Shown here: positions 9,410 through 17,865 of the stretch, one piece after another
Layout: every line of letters begins with the position of its first letter
Numbering within the stretch: position 1 is the stretch's first letter
Source: Clostridium formicaceticum
Lineage (GTDB): Bacteria; Bacillota; Clostridia; Peptostreptococcales; Natronincolaceae
Direction: 5' to 3'
DNA length: 64,000 nucleotides
Assembly: GCF_001854185.1 (NCBI RefSeq)
Contig: NZ_CP017603.1
Location: 1-64,000 of the forward strand
Position numbers and translations under genes: made by a program
The notes under the pieces: generated by a model
What the model was told of the DNA's origin: nothing
Seen by the model: the letters and a program-made list of their open reading frames with translations, nothing else
The model's database searches: none

Positions 9410-10096
9410 TTAGTCCTTTAAAGAAAAACGGAAAATATATGCCTGTTCATATTCATACTGTATTCGATCATTTAGACTTCTAAAAAATCGATCATTACTA
9501 TTTATTTCTATATAATCATCTGGTATCATTTTTCGAATACCCACATTAAATCCTTCCTCAAGAAATGCATTAGAGATATCTTCAAGATCATGTAAAAGCA
9601 TTGGTATAGAAGCATTTTCATCTATCTTTTTCTTCATATAGGGTAAGCTAGGGTTACCATTGTAGTCTGTATAAGTGGCATAATAAACACCTTTAGATTT
9701 AAGGATCTTTTTTATCTTGGATGCATGTTCTTTTAAGTCAGCGATTAAATAAATCACCGATATACTAAAAGCCAGATCAAACTGATTTTCATATTTTTCA
9801 GGGGTATTAGTAGCTTCATATTGAATTGGCAAATTTCCTTTTCTGCTATTGGCTACTTCAACTGATTGACGAGCTAGATCTATTCCCAAAGCATTTTTAA
9901 AGGGTTTCTCGTAATATAAAAATCTTAAAAAACCACCTTGATTACAACCAAAATCGAAAACAGAAAGATTGGATAAATCCTCCTCCTTGATATAACTCAA
10001 TACTTTCTTCCAAAATCTATTATGGGTCTCCTCCATAGCTTGTTCTGTTTCTGCTTGGTCCTTCCACCAAACATTGTACAAAAAATTAGCTGTCAT
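9410..10096 (-). CDS. class I SAM-dependent methyltransferase, second subgroup
   Basis: 228 residues from ATG 10096 (AAAGGAG eight bases upstream; a TTG three bases earlier is also possible). Motif I is VFDFGCNQGGFLRFL (~residues 46-60), followed by ALGIDLARQSVEVA and DLAFSISVIYLI, so the fold is methyltransferase, but it is only distantly related to the enzymes at 1152 and 8221. With binding protein 2 (10286-11875) it forms a two-gene segment bracketed by the inverted 135-bp repeats, as if the pair had moved or been inverted as a unit. Substrate unknown. Confidence 0.8.
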   Translation of the reverse strand: MTANFLYNVWWKDQAETEQAMEETHNRFWKKVLSYIKEEDLSNLSVFDFGCNQGGFLRFLYYEKPFKNALGIDLARQSVEVANSRKGNLPIQYEATNTPEKYENQFDLAFSISVIYLIADLKEHASKIKKILKSKGVYYATYTDYNGNPSLPYMKKKIDENASIPMLLHDLEDISNAFLEEGFNVGIRKMIPDDYIEINSNDRFFRSLNDRIQYEYEQAYIFRFSLKD

Positions 10097-10167
10097 CAAT
10101 GATGCTCCTTTCGGTATTTAAAATTTAAAGCTTATCAAAAAAACATTTCTATTCCTATGTATCAACA

Positions 10168-10258
10168 TGAATTTTAATACACTAAGGGCTACAGTTACAA
10201 ATCTTGACTAGATCTTCCAACTAATATGAAACCGTAGACCATAGGTATTAAAATTCAG
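10168..10258. repeat. hairpin repeat with ACTAAGGGCTAC core, copy 2
   Basis: TGAATTTTAATAC (10168) pairs with GTATTAAAATTCA (ending 10257). The interior shares CACTAAGGGCTACA and GAAACCGTAGACC with the hairpin at 8103-8224, but the middle differs. It lies between binding protein 2 and the methyltransferase at 9410-10096. Confidence 0.6.
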
Positions 10259-10285
10259 TTGCACAATCACCTATATAGATAATTC

Positions 10286-11875
10286 TTATTCTACATAAAC
10301 ACCTTTTAAATCTACTGCCCATACAGAAGAATGGGGTTGAAAACCTTTGACTCTACTATTTACAATAACAACCTCTTCATCATGCACATATGGAATCAAT
10401 GCTGCGTCTTCATAAATGATTTCTTGTACTTTTCTATACATTTCTTCTCTTTTTTCTTCCTTAAGCTCTTTTCTTGCTTCTTCCAACAGCGTTTCTATTT
10501 CCTTATTTACATAGCCAGGGGAAGCATGGGTAGAAGCACCAAATAGTTCAGAATGAAATCTGCTCATAAGCTGATAATCCGCCCCACCATGAACACCTGG
10601 TGTTGTGCTGGCAAAAATATCATACTTTCCAGCATCTCTCAATTCATTAAATGCTCCTCTCTCCATAACCTGTACATTCACCTTGATGCCAATTTGCTGA
10701 AGCTGTGCTTGTATCACTTCTGCTGCTGGTTTCCAATAAGAACTCCATGGTTGAATAATGATATCAAGTTCTAAAGGTGTACCATTATGTTCCATAATAT
10801 TGTTACTATTCAGGGTATATCCAGCTTCTTCAAATAAACCCATTGCAATCTCTGGATCATAAGGATACCATGCTTGTCCTAAATGTCCAGGTATAGCAGG
10901 AGATACAATCCCTGTGATATTATGACCATATCCCAGTAAAACTTTTTCAACAATGGCATTTCTATCGATGGCATGGTTGATAGCCTTTCTAACCCTTACA
11001 TCTTTAAATACATCTTTAGTTGCATTAAATCCAAAATAATGTGTTCTTACACCTGGAACACTGAGGATCTGGTACTCACTGTTCTTAAATGCTTCAATCT
11101 CTGGGGCATTTAAGTCCCTTATGATATCCACTTCTCCAGCTCTTAAAGCCATTGTACGGGCACTTGAATCTGTGATAATCTTGTAAATTACTTTTTCTAA
11201 GACAGGCTTTTCACCCCAATAATCATCATTTCTAACTAAAACAATCTCTTGTTCAGGAACAAAAGCTTCTACTTTAAAAGGTCCAGTACCACAAGGATTC
11301 ATCTCATATCCATCACCCTGCTGTTGTACTGCAGTTGGGCTGACAATAGAGGCAACAGGGTTCATTAACCACTCTAACAAAGGAGAAAAAGATTCTTCTG
11401 TTATGATTTGAATCGTATAATCATCCTCAACAATGATTTCTTTTATAGGTGGCGTTGTCCATGCAGGACCTTCTTCTTGCTGTCTTTCGAGGGAAAATTT
11501 CACTGCTTCTGCATTAAAAGCTGTTCCATCGTGAAAAGATACCCCTTGTCTTAGTTTAAAGCGCCAAGCCACTTCATCGATTCTTTCCCAGCTTTCTGCC
11601 AACAAGGCTTCTGGTTTCATGTCATGACCGGGATACACCAATGTCTCATTAATGTGATGTCCTGGAAACCATACCAGTGGATCTGGTGTCTTCAACACAT
11701 CTAAAGTTGCGGTGTTTTTATCCATACCTATCGTTAACACTTGCTCACTGGTTATTGTTTCACTGCTGGCATCAACATCATTATTACTGTTGCTGCTGCA
11801 ACCAACAGCTAAAAACACAATAGCCAGTATAATTAAAAGCCCTACCCCCCGTTTAAATTTCAGTACTTTTTTCAT
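10286..11875 (-). CDS. substrate-binding lipoprotein, NikA/DppA family (importer 2)
   Basis: 529 residues from ATG 11875 (AGGAGGATG upstream). Lipobox Cys at residue 26 (FLAVGC). SBP family 5 features are LRQGVSFHDGTAFNAEAVKF, CGTGPFKV, NDDYWGEKPVLEKV and VRKAINHAIDRNAIVEK. It is well diverged from binding proteins 1 and 3. It lies downstream of the permease/ATPase genes 12132-15912 and is separated from them by one of the inverted 135-bp repeats, so it is probably the receptor of importer 2. Its ligand is unknown; the cobalamin riboswitch in front of this operon points to cobalt or a corrinoid. Confidence 0.92.
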   Translation of the reverse strand: MKKVLKFKRGVGLLIILAIVFLAVGCSSNSNNDVDASSETITSEQVLTIGMDKNTATLDVLKTPDPLVWFPGHHINETLVYPGHDMKPEALLAESWERIDEVAWRFKLRQGVSFHDGTAFNAEAVKFSLERQQEEGPAWTTPPIKEIIVEDDYTIQIITEESFSPLLEWLMNPVASIVSPTAVQQQGDGYEMNPCGTGPFKVEAFVPEQEIVLVRNDDYWGEKPVLEKVIYKIITDSSARTMALRAGEVDIIRDLNAPEIEAFKNSEYQILSVPGVRTHYFGFNATKDVFKDVRVRKAINHAIDRNAIVEKVLLGYGHNITGIVSPAIPGHLGQAWYPYDPEIAMGLFEEAGYTLNSNNIMEHNGTPLELDIIIQPWSSYWKPAAEVIQAQLQQIGIKVNVQVMERGAFNELRDAGKYDIFASTTPGVHGGADYQLMSRFHSELFGASTHASPGYVNKEIETLLEEARKELKEEKREEMYRKVQEIIYEDAALIPYVHDEEVVIVNSRVKGFQPHSSVWAVDLKGVYVE

Positions 11876-11981
11876 TTCATCATCCTCCTAGATTAAAAAT
11901 AATTGCTTGAAGATCATATAAAAATCACAGATTTTCTTAAAATTTATTTTATTAGGTAAAGATTATTAATAGTTTCTATAT

Positions 11982-12116
11982 AAGTTGTAGTAAATATATT
12001 ACATCCACTACGCCACGGGGACAGTTCCTCAGGCACATAAAAACCATACGTGCCAGATGAACCGTCCCCATGACTCCCCTATCTCACACTAAGTTGTAAA
12101 AGTTTTATTGCAACTT
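11982..12116 (-). repeat. 135-bp palindromic repeat with GGGGACGGTTC core, right copy
   Basis: Reverse complement of the repeat at 9189-9323 with about four mismatches. It lies 15 bases beyond the stop of the ATPase gene at 12132 and ~105 bases before the binding-protein start at 11875. As a strong hairpin between co-directional genes it may also affect mRNA stability or read-through. Confidence 0.85.
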
Positions 12117-12131
12117 ATTATATCTGCTTTT

Positions 12132-13130
12132 TCAATATCTATGACAAGCAACATAGTGCATTGGACTTATTTCTCTTATATCCGGCTCTGAATAGCTACA
12201 TATATTTAACGCTTTTCTACAACGAGGATAAAATTTACAGCATTTCGTAAAGCTTACAGGGTTTAATGCTTCGCCACAAAGCAATTGTTCTTTACTTAAT
12301 CTATTATCAGGATTAACGCTAGGGATAGCTTCAATTAAAGAGATAGTGTATGGATGAGCTGCATGCTCTAACAAATCCTGACTTTTAATTATCTCAACAA
12401 TTTTTCCAAGATACATAATAACAATACGGTGGCTTAATAGCTTTACAGATGCTAAATCATGAGAAATAAATATATAGGAAATTTTATATTTACTATGAAG
12501 CTCATATAGTAATTTCAAAATTTGCACCTGTATTGATACATCTAAGCTTGCAATCGGTTCGTCACAGATGACTATTTTGGGATTTATTGCCAATGCTCTT
12601 GCTATTGCGATCCTTTGTCTTTGCCCCCCACTGAACTCATGTGGATATCTTGATAAGTGTTCCTCTTTTAATCCTACAAGTTCAATAAGATATTTAATCT
12701 TTTCCCTCTGATCTTCTTTACTAAGCATTTCAAAGTTGGCTATAGGTTCTTTAATTATTTCTTCAATTTTCATCCTTGGATTCAGAGAAGCATATGCATT
12801 CTGAAAAATTATCTGAAAATCTTTTCTTAGCTCTCTAAGCTTCTCTCCACTTAAACTTGTTATGTCTTCTCCTTTAAATAAAATTTTTCCCGCTGTGGCT
12901 TTTTCTAGTCTTAATAGTAATCTTGTCAACGTACTCTTCCCACAACCACTTTCTCCTACTAATCCTAAAATTTCATTTTCATACAGGGTTATAGAAACCC
13001 CCTCGACTGCATTTAAAACATTATTTTTAAAAGAAAAATAATTGTTTTTCGTAAAATAACTTTTTTTCAGATTTATCGTTTCTAATATCGGTATTTTGTT
13101 TTCAAATAGGATCTCCTCTTTACAATTCAT
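12132..13130 (-). CDS. ABC importer ATPase, DppF/NikE/OppF family (importer 2)
   Basis: 332 residues. ATG 13130 is preferred because GAAAGG lies nine bases upstream; an upstream TTG at 13169 would overlap the previous gene. Walker A GLVGESGCGKSTL, Q-loop IIFQNAY, signature FSGGQRQRIAIARAL, Walker B IVICDEP and H-loop ISHD are all present. The C-terminal oligopeptide-transporter extension has the Cys pattern CCKFYPRC...C. It pairs with the DppD-type ATPase just upstream (20-base gap) to energise importer 2; these are also the nearest ATPases available to importer 3, which has none. Confidence 0.93.
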   Translation of the reverse strand: MNCKEEILFENKIPILETINLKKSYFTKNNYFSFKNNVLNAVEGVSITLYENEILGLVGESGCGKSTLTRLLLRLEKATAGKILFKGEDITSLSGEKLRELRKDFQIIFQNAYASLNPRMKIEEIIKEPIANFEMLSKEDQREKIKYLIELVGLKEEHLSRYPHEFSGGQRQRIAIARALAINPKIVICDEPIASLDVSIQVQILKLLYELHSKYKISYIFISHDLASVKLLSHRIVIMYLGKIVEIIKSQDLLEHAAHPYTISLIEAIPSVNPDNRLSKEQLLCGEALNPVSFTKCCKFYPRCRKALNICSYSEPDIREISPMHYVACHRY

Positions 13131-13150
13131 AGGTATGTACCTTTCTAATA

Positions 13151-14125
13151 TTAGATTGGAAAAAAGCAAGAAACAAAATGGTTAGAATTAATTTTCTCCA
13201 TCAAGGGTTGATTGTTTTCACAAAACTCTTTTCTATATGCACATCTAGGGTAAAATGAACAGCCTTTTCTTTCTTCATATATCTCCGGTGGTTGTCCTAA
13301 AATCTGTTGCAGAGAATTTATATTGTTAGCAAAATCAGGAATAGAACACAATAATCCCTTTGTATATGGATGTGATGCTTTATAAAAAATTTCCTTTACT
13401 AAACCATATTCAATAATTTCACCAGCATACATCACACAAACCCAGTCTGACAATTGAGCTATAACACCAAAATTATGAGATATTAGTAAGACTCCCGTAT
13501 TATATTTCTCTTTCAACTTCTCAATTTCTATTAATATCTGGGCTTGTATTGTTACATCTAAAGCAGTTGTAGGCTCATCAGCAATAAGGAAATCTGGCTT
13601 CATTGCTAATGCCATAGCAATCATTACTCTTTGTTTCATTCCTCCACTAAGCTGAAAAGGATAACAAGACAATATCTTCTGAGAATCAGCAAGTCCCATT
13701 TCCAATAAAGATTGACTTGCTACGGCCAAAGCTTCTTTTTTAGATAATGACATCCTATATTGAAGTGTTTCAATAAATTGTCTGCCTATGCTTCTTACAG
13801 GATTAAAAACCGAATGTGGATCTTGAAATATCATTGCTATACGCTTACCTCTTATTTGTCTCATATCTCTGCTGCTTAATTCCAGAATATTCATATCATT
13901 AAAAAAAATCTTGCCGCTGGGGGCACTGATTTCAGGAGGAAGCAGTTTCATAATAGAAAGGGCCGTCATACTTTTGCCACAACCACTTTCTCCAACTAAC
14001 CCTAAAACTTTTCCTTTTGGTATTTCAAAGTTTACCCTATTGAGTACTATATTTTTTTTGCCCTTATTCGTGAAAACTACTTCGAGATTTTCAATTTTAA
14101 GAAAGGGATTAGTTTCTAATCTCAA
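13151..14125 (-). CDS. ABC importer ATPase, DppD/NikD/OppD family (importer 2)
   Basis: 324 residues from a TTG start at 14125 that directly abuts the TGA of the preceding permease; AGGAG lies seven bases upstream of it. Walker A GLVGESGCGKSMTA, Q-loop MIFQDPHSVF, signature LSGGMKQRVMIAMAL, Walker B FLIADEPTTALD and H-loop ISHN are intact. The C-terminus has the family's cysteine pattern (GCSFYPRCAYRKEFC). Second last of the four tightly packed B-C-D-F genes behind the riboswitch at 16327. Confidence 0.93.
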   Translation of the reverse strand: MRLETNPFLKIENLEVVFTNKGKKNIVLNRVNFEIPKGKVLGLVGESGCGKSMTALSIMKLLPPEISAPSGKIFFNDMNILELSSRDMRQIRGKRIAMIFQDPHSVFNPVRSIGRQFIETLQYRMSLSKKEALAVASQSLLEMGLADSQKILSCYPFQLSGGMKQRVMIAMALAMKPDFLIADEPTTALDVTIQAQILIEIEKLKEKYNTGVLLISHNFGVIAQLSDWVCVMYAGEIIEYGLVKEIFYKASHPYTKGLLCSIPDFANNINSLQQILGQPPEIYEERKGCSFYPRCAYRKEFCENNQPLMEKINSNHFVSCFFPI

Positions 14126-14974
14126 TCAATCACTCCTCTCTTTTTCGGTTTGACTTTTAGGATCAAAGAAGTCCCTCAAACCATCTCCCATAATATTGAA
14201 GGAGAATACCGTTAACAAAATCGCCAATCCAGGATATATCATAAGATCTGGTTTCAATAAAAAATAGGCTTTTCCATCATTTAGCATAGCCCCCCATTCT
14301 GGTGCAGGAGGTTGTGCCCCTAAACCTAAAAATGACAATCCGGAAATCGACAAAATGATTCCTCCCATATCTAAAGATGCTAATACAATTATAGTCGATA
14401 AGATGTTGGGTAATATATGTCTTGTAATAATGTGGAAATGATTGGTTCCTGAGGTACGGGCGGCTATAACATATTCCCTTTCTTTTATTGAAATCACCAT
14501 ACTCCGAACAACCCTTGCATATCCAACCCAATGAACAGCCATAATGGCAATCATAACATTCACCAGACCTGGTCCAAGAATACCTGTTATAACGATTGCA
14601 AGAATCAAACTAGGAAAGGCCAAAATGATGTCTATAATGCTTACGACAATTCTGTCAAATCTTTTTCCTATGTAGCCAGACATCAAACCTATGGTTGTTC
14701 CAATTGTCATCACTGTAAAAACGATGATAAAAGAAACACTTAAGGAAATTCTTGTTCCATAAATAATTCTAGAGTATACACATCTGCCTAGATGGTCGGT
14801 GCCAAAGGGATAATTTCTTGATGCACTTTGTAAAGCATTGCTCAAATCAATCTGTAGAGGATCCTGCAACACTAGATAAGGAGCAAGAAGACCAATAAAA
14901 GTTATCAAGATAATGATGATGGATCCTACTAAGGCAACTTTATATTGAAAAAAAAGTTTCAGTCTCTCTATCAA
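14126..14974 (-). CDS. ABC importer permease, NikC/DppC family (importer 2)
   Basis: 282 residues from TTG 14974, which overlaps the stop of the preceding permease (ATTGA). It has the family segments NYPFGTDHLGRCVYSRIIYG and GLSFLGLGAQPPAPEWGAML, about six membrane segments and the EAA loop (AARTSGTNHF...RHILPN). Very similar to the permease of importer 3 (4546-5379), less so to importer 1 (21615-22433). Confidence 0.93.
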   Translation of the reverse strand: MIERLKLFFQYKVALVGSIIIILITFIGLLAPYLVLQDPLQIDLSNALQSASRNYPFGTDHLGRCVYSRIIYGTRISLSVSFIIVFTVMTIGTTIGLMSGYIGKRFDRIVVSIIDIILAFPSLILAIVITGILGPGLVNVMIAIMAVHWVGYARVVRSMVISIKEREYVIAARTSGTNHFHIITRHILPNILSTIIVLASLDMGGIILSISGLSFLGLGAQPPAPEWGAMLNDGKAYFLLKPDLMIYPGLAILLTVFSFNIMGDGLRDFFDPKSQTEKERSD

Positions 14975-15912
14975 TCATCACTCCCTTCAATGTTTATTCT
15001 TGGATCAATGAATTTATAGGTAAGATCAATTAGCAGATTAATACCCGAAAAAACCACCGCCATGAACAATGCATATCCTTGAATCATAGGATAATCTCTG
15101 CTAAAAATTGATTCCACGATTAGTTTTCCTAATCCCGGCCAGCTAAAGATGGTTTCTACGATGGTTGTCCCTCCTAATAAGTGGCCTAAACTTATTCCCA
15201 GTGAAGTTATTACAGGCAGTAAAGAATTCTTAAAAACGGTGAAAATAATAATCATCGACTCTTTTAATCCTCGGGCTCTTGCGGCTAAAACAAAATCCTG
15301 ACCTAACACTTCTAACATACTTGCCCTTAGCAACCGAGCATATTGTGCTGACATCCCTAATCCTAATGTAATAGAGGGTAGAATAAGATGAATAAGTCCC
15401 CCTCTGCCCCTTACCGGAAACATAGAAAATCTCACTGAAAAAAAGTAAATCAGTACAATACCCAGCCAAAAGGAGGGTATGGATGAACCTAATAAAGAAA
15501 AAAGTCTTATGATATGATCAAATACAGTATTTTTGTAAAAACAAGAAATAATCCCAACAGGTATGGAGATGAAAAGCATCACCAAAAATCCAGCTATTGT
15601 AAGCTCAATTGTAGCAGGCAGTTTGTTTAATAATTCCTCCAATACCGGTCGACCTGTTCTGTAGGAAATACCTAGATCCCCCCTTGAAACTTGTTTCACC
15701 CAATCTTTGTACTGCATAATAAAGGACAAATCCAGACCCAGGTCCTTACGTGTTTCTTCAATAATTCTTTTTTCTGGTTCAATTCCTCTTGATATTAATA
15801 CTAGCTCTGCTGGATCTCCCGGCGTAATGTAGGTCATTAAAAAAGTTAATATTGAAACACCTATTAAAACCAAGAACATATAGCTAATTCTTTTTAAAAT
15901 GTAGCTTTTCAT
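14971..15912 (-). CDS. ABC importer permease, NikB/DppB family (importer 2)
   Basis: 313 residues from ATG 15912 (GGAAGGTGAAAA upstream). Family signature YITPGDPAELVL follows the first helix; EAA loop AARARGLKESMIIIF. First large gene of the operon whose leader holds, in order of transcription, a promoter (16542), cobalamin riboswitch (16480-16327), terminator (16256-16222), a conserved hairpin (16149-16097) and a 33-codon ORF (16026-15925). Expression is therefore expected to fall when cobalamin is plentiful. Confidence 0.93.
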   Translation of the reverse strand: MKSYILKRISYMFLVLIGVSILTFLMTYITPGDPAELVLISRGIEPEKRIIEETRKDLGLDLSFIMQYKDWVKQVSRGDLGISYRTGRPVLEELLNKLPATIELTIAGFLVMLFISIPVGIISCFYKNTVFDHIIRLFSLLGSSIPSFWLGIVLIYFFSVRFSMFPVRGRGGLIHLILPSITLGLGMSAQYARLLRASMLEVLGQDFVLAARARGLKESMIIIFTVFKNSLLPVITSLGISLGHLLGGTTIVETIFSWPGLGKLIVESIFSRDYPMIQGYALFMAVVFSGINLLIDLTYKFIDPRINIEGSDD

Positions 15913-15924
15913 TTTTCACCTTCC

Positions 15925-16026
15925 TTAACTAACCACCGCCACCAACTGTCTTGTATACTCATATCGATCTTTGCTCATGATTTGATTGCTCATAAATTCA
16001 TCTACAATAAGATAAAATGAATGCAT
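15925..16026 (-). CDS. possible 33-residue leader peptide
   Basis: ATG at 16026 is preceded by GAGAGGATTTATT and the frame runs 33 codons to TAA at 15925, ten bases before the ribosome binding site region of the permease gene at 15912. The peptide (MHSFYLIVDEF..., ending QLVAVVS) has no recognised domain. It could be a leader peptide, a remnant of a longer gene, or chance; the plausible ribosome binding site and tight spacing are the only support. Confidence 0.35.
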   Translation of the reverse strand: MHSFYLIVDEFMSNQIMSKDRYEYTRQLVAVVS

Positions 16027-16096
16027 AATAAATCCTCTCATTGTCCTTAATAGATTATATTGTTTCCCTCACAATCTTCAGCATTAAAATAAGTAC

Positions 16097-16200
16097 AAAA
16101 ACCATGAAGGAAAAACTCCCTTTTTAGTAATTTCATTAGCCTTCATGGCTGCATTATAGAAGATCATCTTCTTATTTGTATGTTAAGGTTTCATATCTTT
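16097..16200 (-). promoter_or_regulatory. conserved leader with CCATGAAGG hairpin, copy 3
   Basis: Minus-strand CCATGAAGG (16149) pairs perfectly with CCTTCATGG (16105), followed by TTTTTG. About 50 bases upstream match the leader of the methyltransferase at 1905, including ATGAAAC, AAATAAG and CAGCCATGAAGGC. This is a second, separate terminator-like structure downstream of the riboswitch terminator, so importer 2 seems to be under two controls. Confidence 0.55.
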
Positions 16201-16221
16201 ACCAATGTGCTCTAAAAACAT

Positions 16222-16256
16222 AAAAAAGTCTCTTAGTATTGAATACCAAGAGACTT
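16222..16256 (-). terminator. terminator of the cobalamin riboswitch (copy 1)
   Basis: Minus-strand AGTCTCTTGGTATT / AATACTAAGAGACT hairpin with a run of T after it, ~70 bases past the riboswitch aptamer. It is almost identical to the terminator at 23499-23534 and most likely the riboswitch expression platform: ligand binding favours this hairpin and stops transcription. Confidence 0.85.
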
Positions 16257-16326
16257 CCCCATCTAAAGTCACCAAATTTATTTACAGCAGAAATTGATCC
16301 CCTTTCTATCTGAACATCATCAATTT

Positions 16327-16480
16327 AAGGCAGGTCTCCTGACTCACGGTTCATACGCCTCTTCGCCTTCCCAGGTTTCATACCCAGTGGCTTTTTGAAG
16401 ACTTGTCCCCGATTACAGTGGTGGGTCCGTGCTGGATTTCAACCAGCTTTCCTATTCTCCCTTTTTCAAAAGGGCACCTT
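16327..16480 (-). promoter_or_regulatory. cobalamin riboswitch, copy 1
   Basis: Read on the minus strand, the element starts with AAGGTGCC, continues with GAATAGGAAAGCTGGT, AATCCAGCACGGACCC and CCACTGTAATCGGGG, and ends with GTCAGGAGACCTGCCTT. These are the conserved blocks of the B12 aptamer in the right order and spacing (~154 nt). It precedes permease gene 14971-15912 and is followed by a terminator, so it should switch importer 2 off when adenosyl- or related cobalamin is abundant. Confidence 0.95.
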
Positions 16481-16512
16481 AAATCTAGTTTTATTAAATT
16501 CTTATTATGTTC

Positions 16513-16542
16513 ATGGTAGCACTTTATGTATAATTTTGTCAA
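16513..16542 (-). promoter_or_regulatory. sigma-A-type promoter for the riboswitch leader
   Basis: TTGACA (16542-16537) and TACCAT (16518-16513) are separated by 18 bases on the minus strand, ~30 bases before the aptamer. The same arrangement with TATCAT is found in front of the second riboswitch (23789-23818), and this conservation supports the call. Confidence 0.6.
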
Positions 16543-16576
16543 TAATAACTTGTATATTTTTTAACATATTTTCCTG

Positions 16577-17530
16577 CTATTCTGGTTTTCCATAGCAGAC
16601 AATACCGCCGTCTTTGTCTACCCATAAGGCAGAGGTTCGGTATAAAATAACACCATCATATTCTGCATAATAGGTAGCCAGGAGATTGCTAAAGTAATCT
16701 CTGATTTCTCCTAGTTTTTGACCTTCTTTCACTTCATCTCCTGCATCAACACTGGGGTACCAGCATCCTGCAACATCAGAATTCAAATAAATCAAATCCA
16801 CCAAATCCTTTGGCTTGTTTTGAACTTCCGTCATAGGACCCTTTATTAATCCAAGATGTATTAAAATGTTATAGACGTCTTTTTTGTATAAATCTACCGT
16901 TTCTTGATCCCATATACCACTACAGCCTCGTTCCATCAATATACTAGGTGTCCCCTGTAGGCCACAATAGTTGTAAGCCCCTGTAGTGGCCATGGAGCGA
17001 ACCATATATTTACAATCCATCACGCTTGCAGCGTTTCTAGCGATTTCAACTGCTTCTTCTGTAGAATTTCCTACATAGTATACATAAGGTGTTAACTGTT
17101 CATGGGCCTCTCCACCATGCATATCAATATAAAAGTCTGCCTGATTTTGAAATTCATTTACCTGCATATAGGCAATTTTATCGGCTAATGTACCACTTTT
17201 ATTTCCCGGAAATACACGGTTTAAATTTTTTCCGTCCTCGGGGACAATGCTAGGTCTTCTGGCTTCAAACCCATTTTTATTTAAAGGGTGACAGATCATT
17301 AAACGGCCTTTTATATCCTCTGGTTGAACTTCCTTAGCTAATTCTATCGCTGTTTGAATCCCCGCATATTCACAACTATGCACACCACCAGTGATCAGCA
17401 CAGTTTTTCCTTCTTCACAACCATTGATCAATGTTACAGGAATGACTGTGTCGGTGTCCATGACGGTTACAAAACCCTGTACTTTTATTCCTTTTTCAGT
17501 GCTTAAGTTTCCTACTTTTAGTAATGCCAT
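16577..17530 (-). CDS. M14-family zinc deacylase/carboxypeptidase (aspartoacylase / succinylglutamate desuccinylase-like)
   Basis: 317 residues; ATG 17530 after GGGGAGTTGAGGAT. The zinc ligands are visible as HSCE (H51, E54) and DMHGG (H138); NLNRVFPG (~residues 102-109) supplies the Asn-Arg substrate-binding pair of the family. These enzymes remove an acyl or amino-acid group by hydrolysing an amide bond. It lies between importers 1 and 2 and immediately upstream of a cobalamin riboswitch. A decayed 3' end of a second copy is found at the same place before the other riboswitch (23850-23902), so the gene and the importer have been duplicated together. A role in trimming the imported ligand is inference. 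Confidence 0.85.
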   Translation of the reverse strand: MALLKVGNLSTEKGIKVQGFVTVMDTDTVIPVTLINGCEEGKTVLITGGVHSCEYAGIQTAIELAKEVQPEDIKGRLMICHPLNKNGFEARRPSIVPEDGKNLNRVFPGNKSGTLADKIAYMQVNEFQNQADFYIDMHGGEAHEQLTPYVYYVGNSTEEAVEIARNAASVMDCKYMVRSMATTGAYNYCGLQGTPSILMERGCSGIWDQETVDLYKKDVYNILIHLGLIKGPMTEVQNKPKDLVDLIYLNSDVAGCWYPSVDAGDEVKEGQKLGEIRDYFSNLLATYYAEYDGVILYRTSALWVDKDGGIVCYGKPE

Positions 17531-17865
17531 ATCCTCAACTCCCCTATGTATTTTCGTAAATATGTATCATAAATATAAACGTATCTAAGCATGCAAAGAG
17601 TCTCGTAACTCTACAGCCATCCATTTTTTGCTATAAAATCGTTTGAAGCAAAAAACATCCCCAGGGTTTAGTCTGCAATTAATACCATCCATGCTCCATA
17701 TAGTTCAAATCCTAAAGGAAAACATAGCATCCAGGTTAGGGTGGGTCAAAACACCGCTATAATAGCTAATGAATGTAAGACCCTGTATTAAAAAGCTAAA
17801 ATACTACTTCTTGTGCAACCTACCCACTTAGCAATGTGTTGATAATGAATTTCATTTACTTAATG

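Noticed and set aside
10553-10774. Plus-strand open frames inside the minus-strand importer genes (several of 60-110 codons)
   Set aside because: They lie opposite well-supported genes, have no ribosome binding sites and show no domain features.
9189-12116. Insertion sequence with transposase
   Set aside because: No transposase frame exists between or in the repeats; only non-coding palindromes are seen.
16097-16200. T-box, SAM-I, NiCo or other known riboswitch for the CCATGAAGG leader
   Set aside because: I find none of the defining conserved blocks of those classes; kept as an unknown element.
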